Shown: piece by piece, positions 41,598-53,909 of the stretch | Layout of the letters: each line of letters begins with the position of its first letter | Numbering within the stretch: the first letter of the stretch is position 1 | Source of the DNA: Nemertoderma westbladi | Taxonomy: Eukaryota; Xenacoelomorpha; Nemertodermatida; Nemertodermatidae | Length of the DNA stretch: 64,000 nucleotides | NCBI GenBank assembly: GCA_032718475.1 | Contig: JAUCBJ010005370.1 | Span: forward strand, 53,952-117,951 | Reading direction: 5' to 3' | Translations under genes and position numbers: made by a program | Notes under the pieces: generated by a model | What the model was told of the DNA's origin: nothing | Database searches by the model: none | What the model saw: the letters and a program-made list of their open reading frames with translations, nothing else

Positions 41598-42421
41598 CAG
41601 GAGCTAATAAACCAACAGGTTGATGCCGTCAATGATGCTGACGACAGCAGGCAATCATCCCAGGCATGGAAATCGATCAACTTGCTTGCTGGTCGAAAAA
41701 GCCAACCAACCACCAAGGTTAAGGCGGAATCACCAGCCGATCGCCTCAATGGTTGGAAAGCCCACTTTGAAAAGCTCCTCAATAATGACAGGGTATTGCC
41801 TGATAACTTTATAGAACTAAAAGTGTCTGAGTCTGTACTCCCAGATATTCCCATTGGTGATATCTCCTTTGCAGAAGAGAAGGGTGCTGCAAAGAGCATT
41901 AAGACCAATCGTGCCAGTGGATTAGATGGTGTTCCCCCTGAGGTCTTTAAAATACCTGAGTGTCTAAAGCTCATCTATCCCATCATAGTAGACATGTACC
42001 GAACAACAAGAGTCCCACAAGAAATGAAAACAAATAAGTTGGTGCCAGTTCCCAAGAAGGGCAACCTAACACTCAATGGTTCTTTTCGGGGAATCTCATT
42101 GATCTCGATTGCTGCAAAGCTATACAATAGAATTCTATTAAATCGCATCCGGGGTCCCATTAAGAGACTGCTCCGTGGAAATCAGAATGGGTTCCGTAAA
42201 GGTCGTGGGACCATGGAGCCCATTTTGGCACTTAGAAGGATAATTGAAAAGTTAACAAAAAAGAAAGACAGGCATCTGGCTGTTATCTTTGTTTACTTCT
42301 TCAAGGCCTTTGATTCAGTCTCTCGCTCACGTATGTTCAGCATACTTTCATTATATGGGATTCCTGATGAAATTATTGCAGCAATCAGATCAGTATACAT
42401 TGTTCGACAACATTTGTATCT
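41598..42421 (+). pseudogene. Family A copy A3, RT N-terminal part
   Basis: Reads LQELINQQVDAVNDADDSRQ, FRGISLISIAAKLYNRILLN and NGFRKGRGTMEPILALRRII up to IFVYFFKAFDS. Motif A Asp is replaced by Tyr. It ends at IAAIRSVY, where it runs into unrelated sequence, so motif C is absent. Confidence 0.85.
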
Positions 42422-43254
42422 AAAGTAGATATAGTTGACAGAGATTATATAGTAGCGATCAATCGAATAATACAAAGTAGCTTACACCACAATACTTCCT
42501 AGGGAACCCGAATCCAGTCTCCCACACCGTGGGTCATACGCCGCGCATGGACTGGCTTCGGCAGATGTAACTTCCGTACACCAGGTAATTGGTAAGGGCT
42601 AAAGTCGATTCATAAACAAAAGGACAATTAAAATTGGCAGGTTAAACTGCTAAAGGTCTGAAAGCGCAAACAATCTGACTGTCCGACTGATCCGACTGTG
42701 ATCTGACTGAACATCTTAACTGCCGGCACCGTGTCATTTATACTGTTTATGCTGTTATTCATTGTTATTTGGTAACATATTTAATGGATGTTTATATTTG
42801 GAGAATACGTACGAATATTCAATAATCCCTACTAACTTTCTTTATTATTGAGGTAAGCAGAGGGGAACATTAGTAACAATTGCTTGGCTCAAATTACAGT
42901 GGTCTGAATGAATTTTATGCTATTTCATAACCCCAATGTAAGCGAGCTAAATTTTCTTATGATGGGGGGTGTCCGTGTCATCAGAAAATGACACTATGGT
43001 GACTATTATGACACGGGTCATGGTGTATTATAGCAGTAGGTATTACACCAGGTATGTTACCCCAGATAGGTATGTTACATAGTATTGCACCTCTGTGGGA
43101 CTATTTTATTATATTTAATAAATACACCATATTCTGGAACATTTTGTTTATCTAATATGTAGATGGGCAACGATGTATTTTTTTTTAATTATTATACATA
43201 GCACGATCATATACAAAAATAATTAAGCATTCAGCATGCCAATATGTAGTTTTT
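42422..43254. other. Intergenic stretch, nothing recognised
   Basis: No open frame or repeat identified. A short repeated motif, AGGTATGTTAC, occurs near 43050-43078. Confidence 0.4.
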
Positions 43255-43454
43255 AAAGTTATTTAATCTGACACAGAAATGGAATGGCAATCTCAGTCCA
43301 CACGAGCGTCCACGTACGCTGCCAGGATGAAAACGTTGCTGATGTCGCACCGTACTGGTCGTCTCCTTGCAGAACGACAACCCCTGGCACACATAATAGC
43401 TGCATGTAATAGTGCAAAGCGTAACCTCCGTCGCAGCCATTGAATAGCCTCGGA

Positions 43455-43988
43455 TTAAGGTACTTCTCTGTGCCACGATAACAGGTCTCCTAACCTGGCG
43501 ACGAACAACCTTGCTGATGGCCCCAGTCCCCCAAATGCTGATAGAATAAATGGGGTAAATGTGGCCATCTCTACATATCTCACTATCTCCTCATATTGAG
43601 CGTGTTTCCTTGCCTCATGGTACTCAAATGTTCCACTCAAACCGCAGTTGGCATTGGACTGTGCTAGTGGATTGAAGATCGATACATCGATCAGAGTCCT
43701 CTCGAACCTTCCTCCCCAGAAGCCACACATTGATACGTCTAGTCGTGCAGACTCATCTCGAGTAGTCGAACTGCGGAAGAAACTCTCTCCCGTGAGCGGG
43801 AGTAGAACAGGTTCGATTCCAACATCATGTGCTACTTCGGTGGCCATGTTAGCTATGAAATCATGAATTTCATTGTGACAGACGGTTGGGAACCCGCCTG
43901 TGGGACACGATAATATGTGGGTTACATTGAACCGCGCTCCACAGGCACACAGTGATGGAGTTGACTGCAATTCCCAGTTGTACCGCAT
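43455..43988 (-). pseudogene. Element U C-terminal Cys/His finger and nuclease-like domain
   Basis: 177 residues. It begins MRYNWELQSTPSLCACGARF, VTHILSCPTGGFP, a C-x-C ... H-x4-C finger. It is followed by ARLDVSMCGFWGGRFERTLI and DVSIFNPLA, and a conserved EYHEARKHAQYEEIV segment. The D ... D-V pattern and downstream E/K residues could be a PD-(D/E)XK-type nuclease, as in RLE-type LINEs; this is inference. A further tail to 43260 reads like the conserved LRCRLRFALLHAAIMCVRG block after a shift. Confidence 0.62.
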
Positions 43989-44802
43989 CTGGATTGCATC
44001 ATGAAAATCAGTCTTTGAGAGATGAAACTCATGAATGTTGGATGGTCGGGTATTTACCCAGTTGGAAGCTCCTTTCTCATATGCAACTGAGTGGAGAAGT
44101 CATTCTGTAGAAGGAAGTCTGTTGTGCAACCATACTGATGCTGCTGAGGATTCAGCATTGGATAATGTCTTCTGCTCCTTTACAATAACGTTCTGACTTT
44201 CATGCACTGCTTCCATACTTTCGCCAGGTCTGTGATCCATGATCTATCTCGATCTCGAATATTCATTGGATATCATAGAAGGAATTGTAACACCGAGCCC
44301 TCCCAATCGTGCAGGTAATGCTAACCATTGTCGCTCCACTACGGTTAAGCTACACCTTTTGCCCAGCTTTGCCAATAACTTATCAACTGCCACATCCAAT
44401 GGCTCAAAAGATACTTGAATGTCTGGTATTACTCGGCATGAAATGCCACTTAGCCACCAAACCAATTGACAAACACGCAAAAGCACAGTGTGGGTCTACA
44501 TCTGCTACAGGACCCAAATGGTCGACTTGGGCTACAAAACCAGCTACCTTCGCTTCAATGAACTCTCTAATCCAATCCTCTGTACCAATAGCACTTCCCA
44601 GTAATCAGCTACCACTGGATGAAATCTTTATTTCGGTGCCTCCGAACATCTGTTTCGCGTCATCCAACAAGTCCGGTTTTATAATCAGCAATGTCTTGCC
44701 CACGTTCGGGAAGTAACCATACTTTGGACCAATCGCAGTAAGGCAGTCCCAGTACTTCCTCAGCTCACGTAATTTGCCCCCTCCATTCCCATCATCAGCA
44801 AA

Positions 44803-45966
44803 CTATCGCTGAAAAATGGAAGCAGCTTCTGCCAAACGACTAATCAGAGGGATTAAGGCTAAGCCATAACAGGGCATTGCTACAGGATCCCCCTGCGTAG
44901 TACCTTCCTGAGATAATAGAGACTCACCGTCGATAAAAAGCTGAGTAGGTTTACTGTAATAATTACAAACTGTCTTGTATAATGAAGGGCAAATGTATCG
45001 TATGTTGTTGATTGCTACGACCCTGTTTAGGAAATTAAAGGCATTAGATGCGTCAATCATTATAATACCCTCGCTGCTGTCTGACTGAAACTCATCTACC
45101 AAGCCGTGGATTGCTGCTTCAACCCCCGCCTTTTGGCCTAGGCAGAGCTGTACTTTGCCTCCGACCTCCTCTAAATCGCCACGAATACAACTAATTATCG
45201 ACTTTCCAATGATTCGCCTAAGAACCTCCCCTACACCAAAAGGTCTTACTCCAGGTGATTTATTTAGAGCTAGAAGCCTGGATCCCAGCAATGGTTTGAC
45301 AGAATCATGATTCACGTAATCCTGAGAGATATTTCTCCCTACCATGGCCACCGATTCACATAAATCATTGGACTGTCTATGAAACTTCGTCATCAGATGT
45401 TTAAAGACAGTAACATCCAGACCAGAAGGGCCTGCCGCATTTCCACGAATATTTAATACAGCATGAAGTGTAGTGTGAGCAGTAATCTCTTCAAAAACAG
45501 CGTTGTGATGTATTGGGTCCCTGGGACCGATGAGCAACTCCCTCACGGATTTAAATACACTACGGCCTTCAGCGTTCACATGCTCGAGTTGTTCATCAAT
45601 ATTCAAAACTCTTCCCTTAGTGTTTTCATCCAACAGACGAACTGCCGCAGACATATTACCAGTTAACACATATCTAACAACCGATTTATTGAGATCGTCA
45701 GTCCCATAGGCTTGATGCGATCTGGAAAGGTGATGTTGTATGGCTCAGCCATCTCCGAATAAATCCCCGAATTTTCCCAATTTCCAACACTCAAGACGCC
45801 GCTGTAACAATCGTCTGTGGGTTTCTGTTGTCGTTTTTTTCCCAGTCTTCTGGAGCAAAAGCGAACGAAATATCATAAATGTATGTAACGCAAAGCTTCC
45901 TATTTCAGAACTCCCCACAAAAGCTTTTAGAAGCCGAGATAACTCAGCAAAACATTCTCGCCCCAC
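44803..45966 (-). pseudogene. Element U reverse transcriptase, main part
   Basis: From FVGSSEIGSFALHTFMIF and LQRRLECWKLGKFGDLF (N-terminal) through LNIRGNAAGPSGLDVTVFK, KSPGVRPFGVGEVLRRIIGK, motif A IIMIDASNAFNFLNR and LLSQEGTTQGDPVAMPCYGL. A stop just before motif C (FADDGNGGGKLREL, starting near 44797) cuts the frame; the remaining thumb region runs to about 44240 in shifted frames (LPARLGGLGVTIP). Motif A Asp is present. Confidence 0.78.
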
Positions 45967-46065
45967 TGCTCCATAAAGGACTAGAAACTGATTCCTCGGC
46001 TATAAATGGATTTGATCTCATGCCAAAGCTGGTCAAACTGTTTAGTGACTCCGTGCCATTTGACT

Positions 46066-46362
46066 TCAAAAGTGCCTGGCACTTAAATGATTGAAATTCT
46101 GAACTGGATTTATTGAGCCACTAAGACAAGCATTCCGCAACTGAGGCAAGCAGTTTGAGCAAGGACTACCCCGTCTATAGCAACGGCAGTTTACACACTT
46201 TCCAACCAGCATGCAAGAGCAACAAGGAGGTAAGTCAATACCAGCCTGACTGGTTATCTTAGACAGCGAGGTTGAGTAGGTAGGCATAATAGAGCCGGAA
46301 CCAGGACAGGTAATGCCTGAGGACGTTTTATGTTTGCGGGGATGACCGCTCGGGTTAACCAA
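46066..46362 (-). pseudogene. Cys-rich domain of element U
   Basis: Residues DLPPCCSCMLVGKCVNCRCY then RRGSPCSNCLPQLRNACLSG form a regular Cys array (C-x-C, C-x2-C-x-C, C-x2-C, C), similar to zinc-binding CXC-type or LINE nucleic-acid-binding domains. It lies between protease and RT. No exact family can be assigned. Confidence 0.55.
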
Positions 46363-46493
46363 ATATGGCTTCCTGCTTGTAGGGCAAGTAATACGCTGAT
46401 TTGAACTTGAGTCTCCAAGCGAACTAGTGACTGAGTCTTGAGTGGTGGGTGGGGGTTGATCTGCACTGGTGGGGATGTGGCAATTCGATCAGG

Positions 46494-47451
46494 TTACTGC
46501 CGCTGGGGTGACCAGATGTTGAGTAGATCTAGGTGGTTTGGGTTGCTTATGAAGAGATTGGATGGGTGTGACTGCTGGTGCTGATTGGAGACTTGGTCAG
46601 GAGACGGGTCAGCGAAGTGGGATTGATTGAGAGGTGTTTTGGTGAAATTATTTTGGTTTGCATTTTCTGCAGGTTTTGGCATATAGTTATGGGCTGAGTT
46701 GAAATCCTGTTCTTGGATGATGGAGGTTGGCGTTTGGAGAGACAGAACCGGTGTGACAAGGGTAGCTGACGCTTTCACCAATGAATATTGCTGGGCCCTA
46801 AACACACCAACAGACTCATCATTAATGTCTTCCAGTGAACCACCATCCAGACACATTTTGGCAAACCTACAAACATATACACCGTACTCATAGCTGTTGA
46901 ATTGTAGCTTCTTTGGGAGCTGGTGAATTACTAGTTGTGGAAAAGAAACATTGCATCTAGAAGCCTCAATAATGTATTGCCCCGGCTTTGGGACGCACTA
47001 CTGCTAGAGCCCAGTGAAAACCTCTGACATTGACAGGGAAAAACAAAAAATCATACTGGAGTATGCTGGTGTCAGTATGCCGTTGTGTGTCATGGGACCC
47101 ACGGGTTACAAAATTATTCAGAAAGTGAGGACTGAAAACTTTTGCACGACCAGGGTACTGGACACACATATGGTTATTGATGGCATCAATCAAGTTGTCA
47201 GTAAGCCAACCTTTAGGGTTACTAAGCAAGTCTATGTGGCGTTCGGAGAGAGGAATACCAGCCAACAAGTAGGTTCGCTCAGAGACAGGGGGTGGGTCAT
47301 ACCGCAGTAGGCCTACGCTGTCTGATAGATCAATGACACTGACACTGCTTGTATTCATAGCAAAAGCCGGAAGGATAGTACAACAAAAGAGTTGGGTTAA
47401 ATGAAGCAGATGACAAACTCTATACTGTACATCTATAAACATACAGTTCAA
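46494..47451 (-). pseudogene. Ulp1/SENP-like (C48) protease relic of element U
   Basis: The N-terminal part ends with GWLTDNLIDAINNHM, the substrate-groove start of C48 peptidases, then FFPVNVRGFHWALAVV with the catalytic His. After a one-base shift at about 46966, VIHQLPKKLQFNSYEYGVYV follows. Family members have DCG here; the nucleophile Cys is Tyr (EYG). The region that should carry the catalytic Asp is shortened. A Pro/Asn/Gln-rich tail reaches 46494. Family members cut ubiquitin-like conjugates; this copy cannot. Confidence 0.75.
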
Positions 47452-49506
47452 TGATGATCTTTGACTTTTAGTTGTTTTTTTATCGCTGTTTTTTTTATGT
47501 TTGTTGTTTTATTATTTACAATCTCTGAATTCCTTTTATGGTGCGTCTAATTCATTCACGTCATTTATAAACCTGTTTTAGTTTCTTTATATTATTCTGG
47601 ATGCCAAATAAAATGATTCGAATCTTTGAATCTAGATAAATAATTGTTCTTCCAATGTCTCTCCCTCCGTGGATAAAAGACCGTGATATTGGCTTTTCTG
47701 ATATTTAAATTTCATTCCGATAAGCTCTCGCACCAAAAAAACATTTTATTAAGGATGAACTTGTTTTAGATATTGTTTTTTACAGTAATTCATCAATTCC
47801 TAAAAATTAAATTGCACACTCTGTATGATTACCAAAGATAATTGATTGACACAATTATCTCATAAAAGGTTGTAGTCTCACAGAAATGACATTTATGTTC
47901 TGAGATGGGAAACAATGCAATAACTCTTCAATCATTAACTATTATGTAGCTATTCATACATTTAACAAAATGTTCCAGAATATGGTTTATTTATTAAATA
48001 GAATCTCCACCGGATTCATCAACTCTACTTCAGTATATCTAAGTGACGGTCCTTTTAATTTAATTTATTATTTATTCACTTTATCGTGTTTTATTGTGCC
48101 ACTCCCAGTCTCATGGCTTACTTAACTTTAAAAATTAAATAGAATAAAATAGCCTCGTAGAGGTGCAACACTATTCAACATTATTGAACGCCCTAATTAT
48201 TGAACATTAAGCCTATTGAATATCTCGGCCATTTTTAAACGAAATTCTACATATTTCGAATCCTTTTCTCCAGCTTTCCTTCACAGGGAGAGTGAGTGTA
48301 AAAGCTTCTGTGGGATGTAACTGGCCCTTCGCCCCGCAACCCAGTTTTTCCCCCATACGCTAAAATACTCTGAAACCTACTGTAAAGGTTTTTCTGGGAT
48401 ATGACTGATTTGTTTTCTTTGCTAACCAGTTCCCCCTTCCAAGGCGTTGGAATCCTTTAGGAGGGATCTGAGCTGTTCGATTGGACAGCCGGCTTGGGAA
48501 GGTTGCCCCAGTTACCCATAGCCCTGCGTTGAGTTAGTTCTGATTTCGACCAATCCCGAGCTACTGAACTGAAATTATCCTGTCTCACTGCTGATTACAT
48601 GTGTTGAACGGGATTCTTGGAAAATAAGAGAGCTAAAGTCACGGGACTTTTGGTTATGATTTTAGACTTTATTATCAGTGTTTTAAGACCGTTTTGATAT
48701 AGCGAAATGTTTTCTGCCTTTTTATAAGAACATTAGTAGGCTAAATTATAGAAAGCATAGCTATTAGCAATATAGAAATTTTTTAAACGCATGTACTATA
48801 TTAGTTGAAAGCAAAAATATAAATTCTGACTCACCCACGACCCACCCAGGCAGGAGTTGCGTGATTCTACCACTATTTCAAGTTTCATACAATCTCACTA
48901 ACATTTGGAGGCATTTCTCCTGATGAAATTAAACAGGTGTTGGACAAGGAATTTGAACCATCTTTATAATTGAAAAACTTTGAGAAGGAAGCTCTACATT
49001 TTGAAGCCTTTGCAACAACTATATAACTAAATCGAAACTTCGCGGTAAAAAGTCAAAAGTTGAAATAAATATATTGTGTACTGCCAGATCACTACTTATA
49101 CAGTATTATTATGATTAATTGTGCCATTATATTTGTTTCTTTATTAAAGCCTTTTTCTAGAAAATATTTTTTGCATGAGGGGAGGGTGGTGGGGTGGTTA
49201 AAATTCGAGGTGATCTAGCATTTATGAATGGGCCCTTATTTTGGGATTTCCCGGGCCCCTTACTGGGTCCCTCCACGCCACTGGTCATATTTGGTGGGGA
49301 GTTATCTCAGCCTGTTACACCGCCCCTGTTTACATGTTAATTTTTATCTTTGGATCCGCTAATAAACAAGTTCAAGTTCAGGCCTATACATTGTTTGTCA
49401 CAGTTAGTGTTCGTCTTTAGTGGGTCAGTGTTCGTCGTTGACTTGCTTGCCAACAAACTCTAATCCGGTTGTGTCATCATCAGCTGATCAGATTATTACT
49501 CCGAGA
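47452..49506. other. 2-kb stretch with no gene recognised
   Basis: AT-rich, no supported coding sequence. 48280-48560 is less AT-rich and could be an old SINE or LINE scrap. AATAAACAAGTTCAAGTTCAG at 49362 looks like a LINE 3' tail, but neither can be proved here. Confidence 0.4.
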
Positions 49507-50163
49507 TTAGCATTCTTGTGAATGTGCCATCCAGAGATTTGGTGTCCTCAGCAGTTAGAGCCCAGCATGAACTCCCATAGAGGAGTACTGGAACTACTGC
49601 TGCTCTAAATAATCGGACCTTAAGTTTCCGATTAATTCTCTGTGACTTCCAAATCCTGGAAAGCCTATTCAAGGCTGCCCATGCCTTTCCCTTATGTATT
49701 CTAAGGTCCTTCCGGATTCATGATCCCCGGTAACAGAAGTCATCCACATGCTCAAGCATACCACCGTTTGAGCTTATGCTCATCCGATCAGAGACTTGCT
49801 GAGGACTTTCAAAGTTAACTGTCAAAAATTTGGTCTTTCTGGAGTTAAATAATTTTTAAAAAAACGAAAAAAGAAAACTTTTAGTTGAAGACCAACACTA
49901 GAAGCAGCATGTTCTAATAAGCTGGGGAGCCGTTGGGCTCCCTCTAGTGATTCTGAGAGTACTTCTAATTCATCAGCAAAGTCTAGATCTGTTAGGTACT
50001 TGGCAGGATTTCCTCGACTTCTGGAGCCAGTAGGTGGAGTTATCATCACCCCATCATCATTATAATGATCTAAGGACATGCGTAGAACATAGTCAACCAC
50101 AATTATGAACAAGAATGGTGCAAGTGTGTCTCCCTGGAGGACGCCCCCTAACACTTCAAATGG

Positions 50164-50613
50164 TTATGTGTCACCATCAACAGTAGACACAAATGTTGTC
50201 GAACCATCGTATACTGATCTGATTGCTGCAATAATTTCATCAGGAATCCCATATAATGGAAGTATGCTGAACATACGTGAGCGAAAGACTGAATCAAAGG
50301 CCTTGAAGAAGCCAACAAAGATATCAGCCAGATGCCTGTCCTTCTTTTTGGATAACTCTTCAATTATCCTTCTAAGTGCCAAAATGGGCTCCATGGTCCC
50401 ACGACCTTTACGGAACCCATTCTGATTTCCACGGAGCAGTCTCTCAATGGGATCCCTGATGCAATTTAATATAATTATATCGTATAGCTTTGCAGCAATC
50501 GAGATCAATGAGATTCCCCGAATAGAACCATAGAGTGTTAGGTTGCCCTTCTTGGGAACTGGCACCAACTTATTTGTTTTCATTTCTTGTGGGACTCTTG
50601 TTGTTCGGTACAT
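50164..50613 (-). pseudogene. Family A copy A4, RT motif A region
   Basis: 149 residues with LVPVPKKGNLTLYGSIRGIS, NGFRKGRGTMEPILALRRII and DIFVGFFKAFDSVFRSR. The motif A Asp is Gly. A frameshift follows at about 50160; the next piece (49822-50154) has LQGDTLAPFLFII and LDFADELEVL, with motif C altered from ADD to ADE. Confidence 0.85.
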
Positions 50614-50691
50614 GTCTACTATGATGGGATAGATGAGCTTTAAACACTCAAACTTTAAACTTTAAACTTTTAAACTTTTAACTTTAAACAC

Positions 50692-51399
50692 TTAAACAGG
50701 TATTTTAAAGACCTCAGGGGGAACATCATCTACTCCACTGGCACGATTGGTCTTAATGCTCTTTGCAGCAGCCTTCACTTCTGCAAAGCAGATATTACCA
50801 ATGGGAATATCTGGTAGTACAGACTCAGACACTTTTACTTCTATAAAGTTATCAGGCAATACCCTGTCATTATTGAGGAGCTTTTCAAGATAGGCCTTCC
50901 AACCATTGAGGCATTCGGCTGGTGATTCAGCCTTAACCTTGGTGGTTGGTTGACTTTTCCGCCCAGTAAGCAAGTTGATCGATTTCCATGCTTGGGATGA
51001 TTGCCTGCTGTCGTCAGCATCATTGATGGCATCAACCTGTTGGTTTATTAGCTCCTGTAGATTAACAGAGTACTGCCTGTTCAGGGACCTAGATGAAGCC
51101 TTAACTGCATTCTTGGCCGCTGTAGTCTGTTTGAGTCGGGACTCTTTCTGCGCCTTATAAAGGTCATTTCGGCACTTCTGAATTTTGTTGTCAGGCCAGG
51201 GGGCCCTTTTCCTGTTTCGAGGGTATACAGGAACTGTTTCTGCAGCTGCTAAATTACGTGCTTTTGTGAAGGCAGTATAGCCCTCACTGTGATCTGCCGC
51301 CTCAGAGGCAAGAACCTCATACATGTTGTTCAGCTGTAGTGTGAAGCTGGATCTCACACTTGGCTGTTGCAACAGAGAGGACCAGTCATGCCGCGGCAA
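50692..51399 (-). pseudogene. Family A copy A4, linker between endonuclease and RT
   Basis: 235 residues: MPRHDWSSLLQQPSVRSSFT through KRAPWPDNKIQKCRNDLYKA, QELINQQVDAINDADDSRQS and KTNRASGVDDVPPEVFKIP. This is the best-preserved copy of this part of family A in the window; A3 has a deletion here. Confidence 0.85.
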
Positions 51400-52000
51400 G
51401 GCAGATTTCGTTGTTCTGCTAGCACGCAGACTAAGTCTTTACCTTGGCCACAAGGCGGTGATCACTGGAGAAGGGTCGAAGTGTAAATGCATTACAGTCT
51501 TGTATAGAGCTCCTGTATTTCCTACGAGACAGAATAAGGTCTATCTGGGACTTTTGACCACTGGAGTCCACAGCTTTCCAGTTCATGAGCTGTTCATGTT
51601 CATGAGCTTCTTGAACTGGGTTCCAGCCGAAAACAATCCATTTCCAGAGATAAAATCCTGAAGATAGATAGATAGATAGATTTATTTATACATTATGTAA
51701 AAACAATAACAAATACACCAAACAATGTACCGGTATAAAGGTATTGTCCAACATAACATATACAGTAGGATTACCCCTAAAGCTTTGCAGCTTATTTCCA
51801 AGGGGGTCCTTTATGTTACTTGGTTACAAATACAATATTACACTACGCTAACCTAAAACCAATATAAAACGTAATTACACTATGTACATGTACAACTTTA
51901 CCGAGAGCGTGACAATGCCCGACTCAACGATAAAGATGTAATGTACAGAACAATTTATTATAAAACGTATTTACAGCATAAATAGTAAATATTTAATAAG

Positions 52001-53866
52001 CTAATAACTTACTGTAGGACTATTGTACCTATTTTTACATTGCACACGGAGGTGAGATTTAACTGCAGATTTAAAAGAATGTTGATTATTTAGGTTTTTA
52101 ATTTCATTTGGCAGAGCGTTCCAATTTTTTATGCCGTTAAAAAAGAAAGTATCAGATTCAAAGGATTTACAATTCGGGAGGTAGAAGTTTGAAGCACTAG
52201 CTCTGGTACTGTAAGAGTGTGTATCGCGTACTCTGTTGAATTTTTGTTTTAGGTAATTGGGACATTTACCATTATACACTTTATGCACATGGTTAAGGCG
52301 TAGCTGCTTAACTCTACTATCTAAGTTAAGTAGTCCAGATTCAGAAAAGTCATCTGGAGTTAGGTGGTGCCTAGGTTTGTAGTCTTTAATAAATCGTACT
52401 ACTTTATTCTGAGCTACTTGTAATTTACATTTAAGCTGTTTGGTTAAGCCTTCATACCAAGAAGAGCAAGCATAGTCCATGTGACACTGTATTAAAGAAG
52501 AGCAAAGTAACTTGCGGGAGTCGGTGTTTAAACTATTTTTATTTCTGTATAGAAACCTAAGCCTACTGTTAACTTTCGAGAAAATATTTTTCACTGTACT
52601 TTCTCCTGATAAGCAGTTATCCAATGTGGCGCCTAAATATTTAACTTCCTTTTTATTTTCAATCTTATGTCCATTACTAGTGACTTCAAACTTAGTTACC
52701 TTCTTTAACTTTCTTTTGGAACCAAACAAAATACTTTCAGTTTTACCGTAGTGAATGGATAGCTTATTATCAACCAACCACTCATTACAGGATTCTAGAA
52801 CTGCACTTAACTTTTGGGAAATATGGATAGGATCTTTATGAGAGAAAATAAGAGCACTGTCGTCGGCATATAAAATGAGTTTAAAATCGGGATCTATACT
52901 ACTTATCATATCATTTACATAGCATACAAAAAGCAGAGGACCTAATATACTACCTTGCGGTACACCACAGGTAATCTCTTGTACAGTAGACAGCGATTTG
53001 CTAATGACTACAGTTTGACCTCTGTCTGACAGGTAGGACTTGAACCAGTCTATAGAACCTACACCCATCAGGCCTAACTTACCAAGCAGAATTTCGTGAT
53101 CTACAGTATCGAAAGCCTTTTGTAGGTCCAACATTACCATACCAGTATATAAACCCTTTGCGTTATTACATCTAATTGTATCAGTTAAGTTAATAAGGCA
53201 GGTGTCTGTAGAATATGATTTACGAAAACCGGACTGAAGTTCATAGATCAGATTTAGCCTACTAAGATGTGCCTCCAGCTGTAGAAAAACAGAACGTTCT
53301 AGAATTTTAGATACAATACTTAAGATACTAACAGGTCTGTAATTACAGGGTTCTACTTTACTATTATTTTTATACAGAGGAACAACCTTAGCTAATTTCA
53401 GTTCGTCTGGTACTACTTTATCTATGATAGAGTAATTAATAATAAAAGTAATAGGCACTTTAAGTACTTCAGCACCATCCTTAAGAAAACGGGCAGGTAT
53501 TAGATCTAGACCGGTACTTTTTGAGGCTGATAGGCTAAGTAGATTTTTAAAAACGAAATCCTCAGAAACGGGTTTTAAAAATAACTTTTCTGAATTTTGT
53601 AACTTTTCTAAATAAAAATTATTTAGAGTTTCGGACCCTATACTATATTTATTACTTGATAACGGTAATTTCTTAACTAAATTAGAGGCAACATTAGTAA
53701 AATAATTATTAAATAAATTACTAACTAGAGTATGATCATGAATCAGCTCACCGTTATCTTGCAGAACAATATTCGATTTAGATTTAAGGTTTTTATAACC
53801 TAAAGATTTTAGGGTAGACCATAGACTTTTTGGATTATCTTTATTCTCACTTATTTTGTTGTACAA
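52001..53866 (-). CDS. LINE D reverse transcriptase, copy 2
   Basis: 621 residues, without a stop, differing from the copy at 36089-37954 by about six residues (for example SIIDKVV for SIVDNVV and LTDTIRC for LTVTIRC). Motif [28 protein letters not shown] and motif [11 protein letters not shown] are all intact. Because most differences are single substitutions, both copies come from recent retrotransposition. Confidence 0.93.
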   Translation of the reverse strand: MYNKISENKDNPKSLWSTLKSLGYKNLKSKSNIVLQDNGELIHDHTLVSNLFNNYFTNVASNLVKKLPLSSNKYSIGSETLNNFYLEKLQNSEKLFLKPVSEDFVFKNLLSLSASKSTGLDLIPARFLKDGAEVLKVPITFIINYSIIDKVVPDELKLAKVVPLYKNNSKVEPCNYRPVSILSIVSKILERSVFLQLEAHLSRLNLIYELQSGFRKSYSTDTCLINLTDTIRCNNAKGLYTGMVMLDLQKAFDTVDHEILLGKLGLMGVGSIDWFKSYLSDRGQTVVISKSLSTVQEITCGVPQGSILGPLLFVCYVNDMISSIDPDFKLILYADDSALIFSHKDPIHISQKLSAVLESCNEWLVDNKLSIHYGKTESILFGSKRKLKKVTKFEVTSNGHKIENKKEVKYLGATLDNCLSGESTVKNIFSKVNSRLRFLYRNKNSLNTDSRKLLCSSLIQCHMDYACSSWYEGLTKQLKCKLQVAQNKVVRFIKDYKPRHHLTPDDFSESGLLNLDSRVKQLRLNHVHKVYNGKCPNYLKQKFNRVRDTHSYSTRASASNFYLPNCKSFESDTFFFNGIKNWNALPNEIKNLNNQHSFKSAVKSHLRVQCKNRYNSPTVSY

Positions 53867-53909
53867 ATATTCAGATTTAGCTTTTTTTATTTCCCGTTGG
53901 ACAAGGTTT

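Larger units (their letters stand above)
34870..42421 (+). mobile_element. Family A copy A3 with two nested insertions
   Basis: Pieces: 34870-36033 (5' untranslated region, ORF start, endonuclease), 38284-38866 (endonuclease end and linker) and 41598-42421 (RT start). Element D copy 1 (36034-38279) and element B (38867-41585, reverse) split it. There are also an internal endonuclease deletion after QTGQTDE (35825), a TAG stop at 35919-35921 where copy A4 has Tyr, and a linker deletion near 38802. It is truncated in the RT at about 42420, after motif A, which itself reads FVYFFKAFDS (Asp lost). Dead copy, but the only one here with a long 5' end. Confidence 0.9.
43255..47440 (-). mobile_element. 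Relic element U: Ulp1-like protease, Cys-rich, RT, nuclease-like
   Basis: Reverse-strand order: Ulp1/SENP-like protease (47430-46494), Cys-rich domain (46362-46066), RT (45966-44240) and a C-terminal Cys/His finger with a possible nuclease (43988-43260). The gene order recalls NeSL/Utopia-type non-LTR elements, which pair an Ulp1 peptidase with RT and a restriction-like endonuclease. However, the RT motifs DASNAFN, EGTTQGDP and FADDGNGGG are not those I would expect of NeSL, so the clade is left open. Many stops and shifts; ends not determined. Confidence 0.72.

Noticed and set aside
48280-48560. Possible tRNA-derived SINE
   Set aside because: No A and B box pair, tail or second copy could be found by eye.
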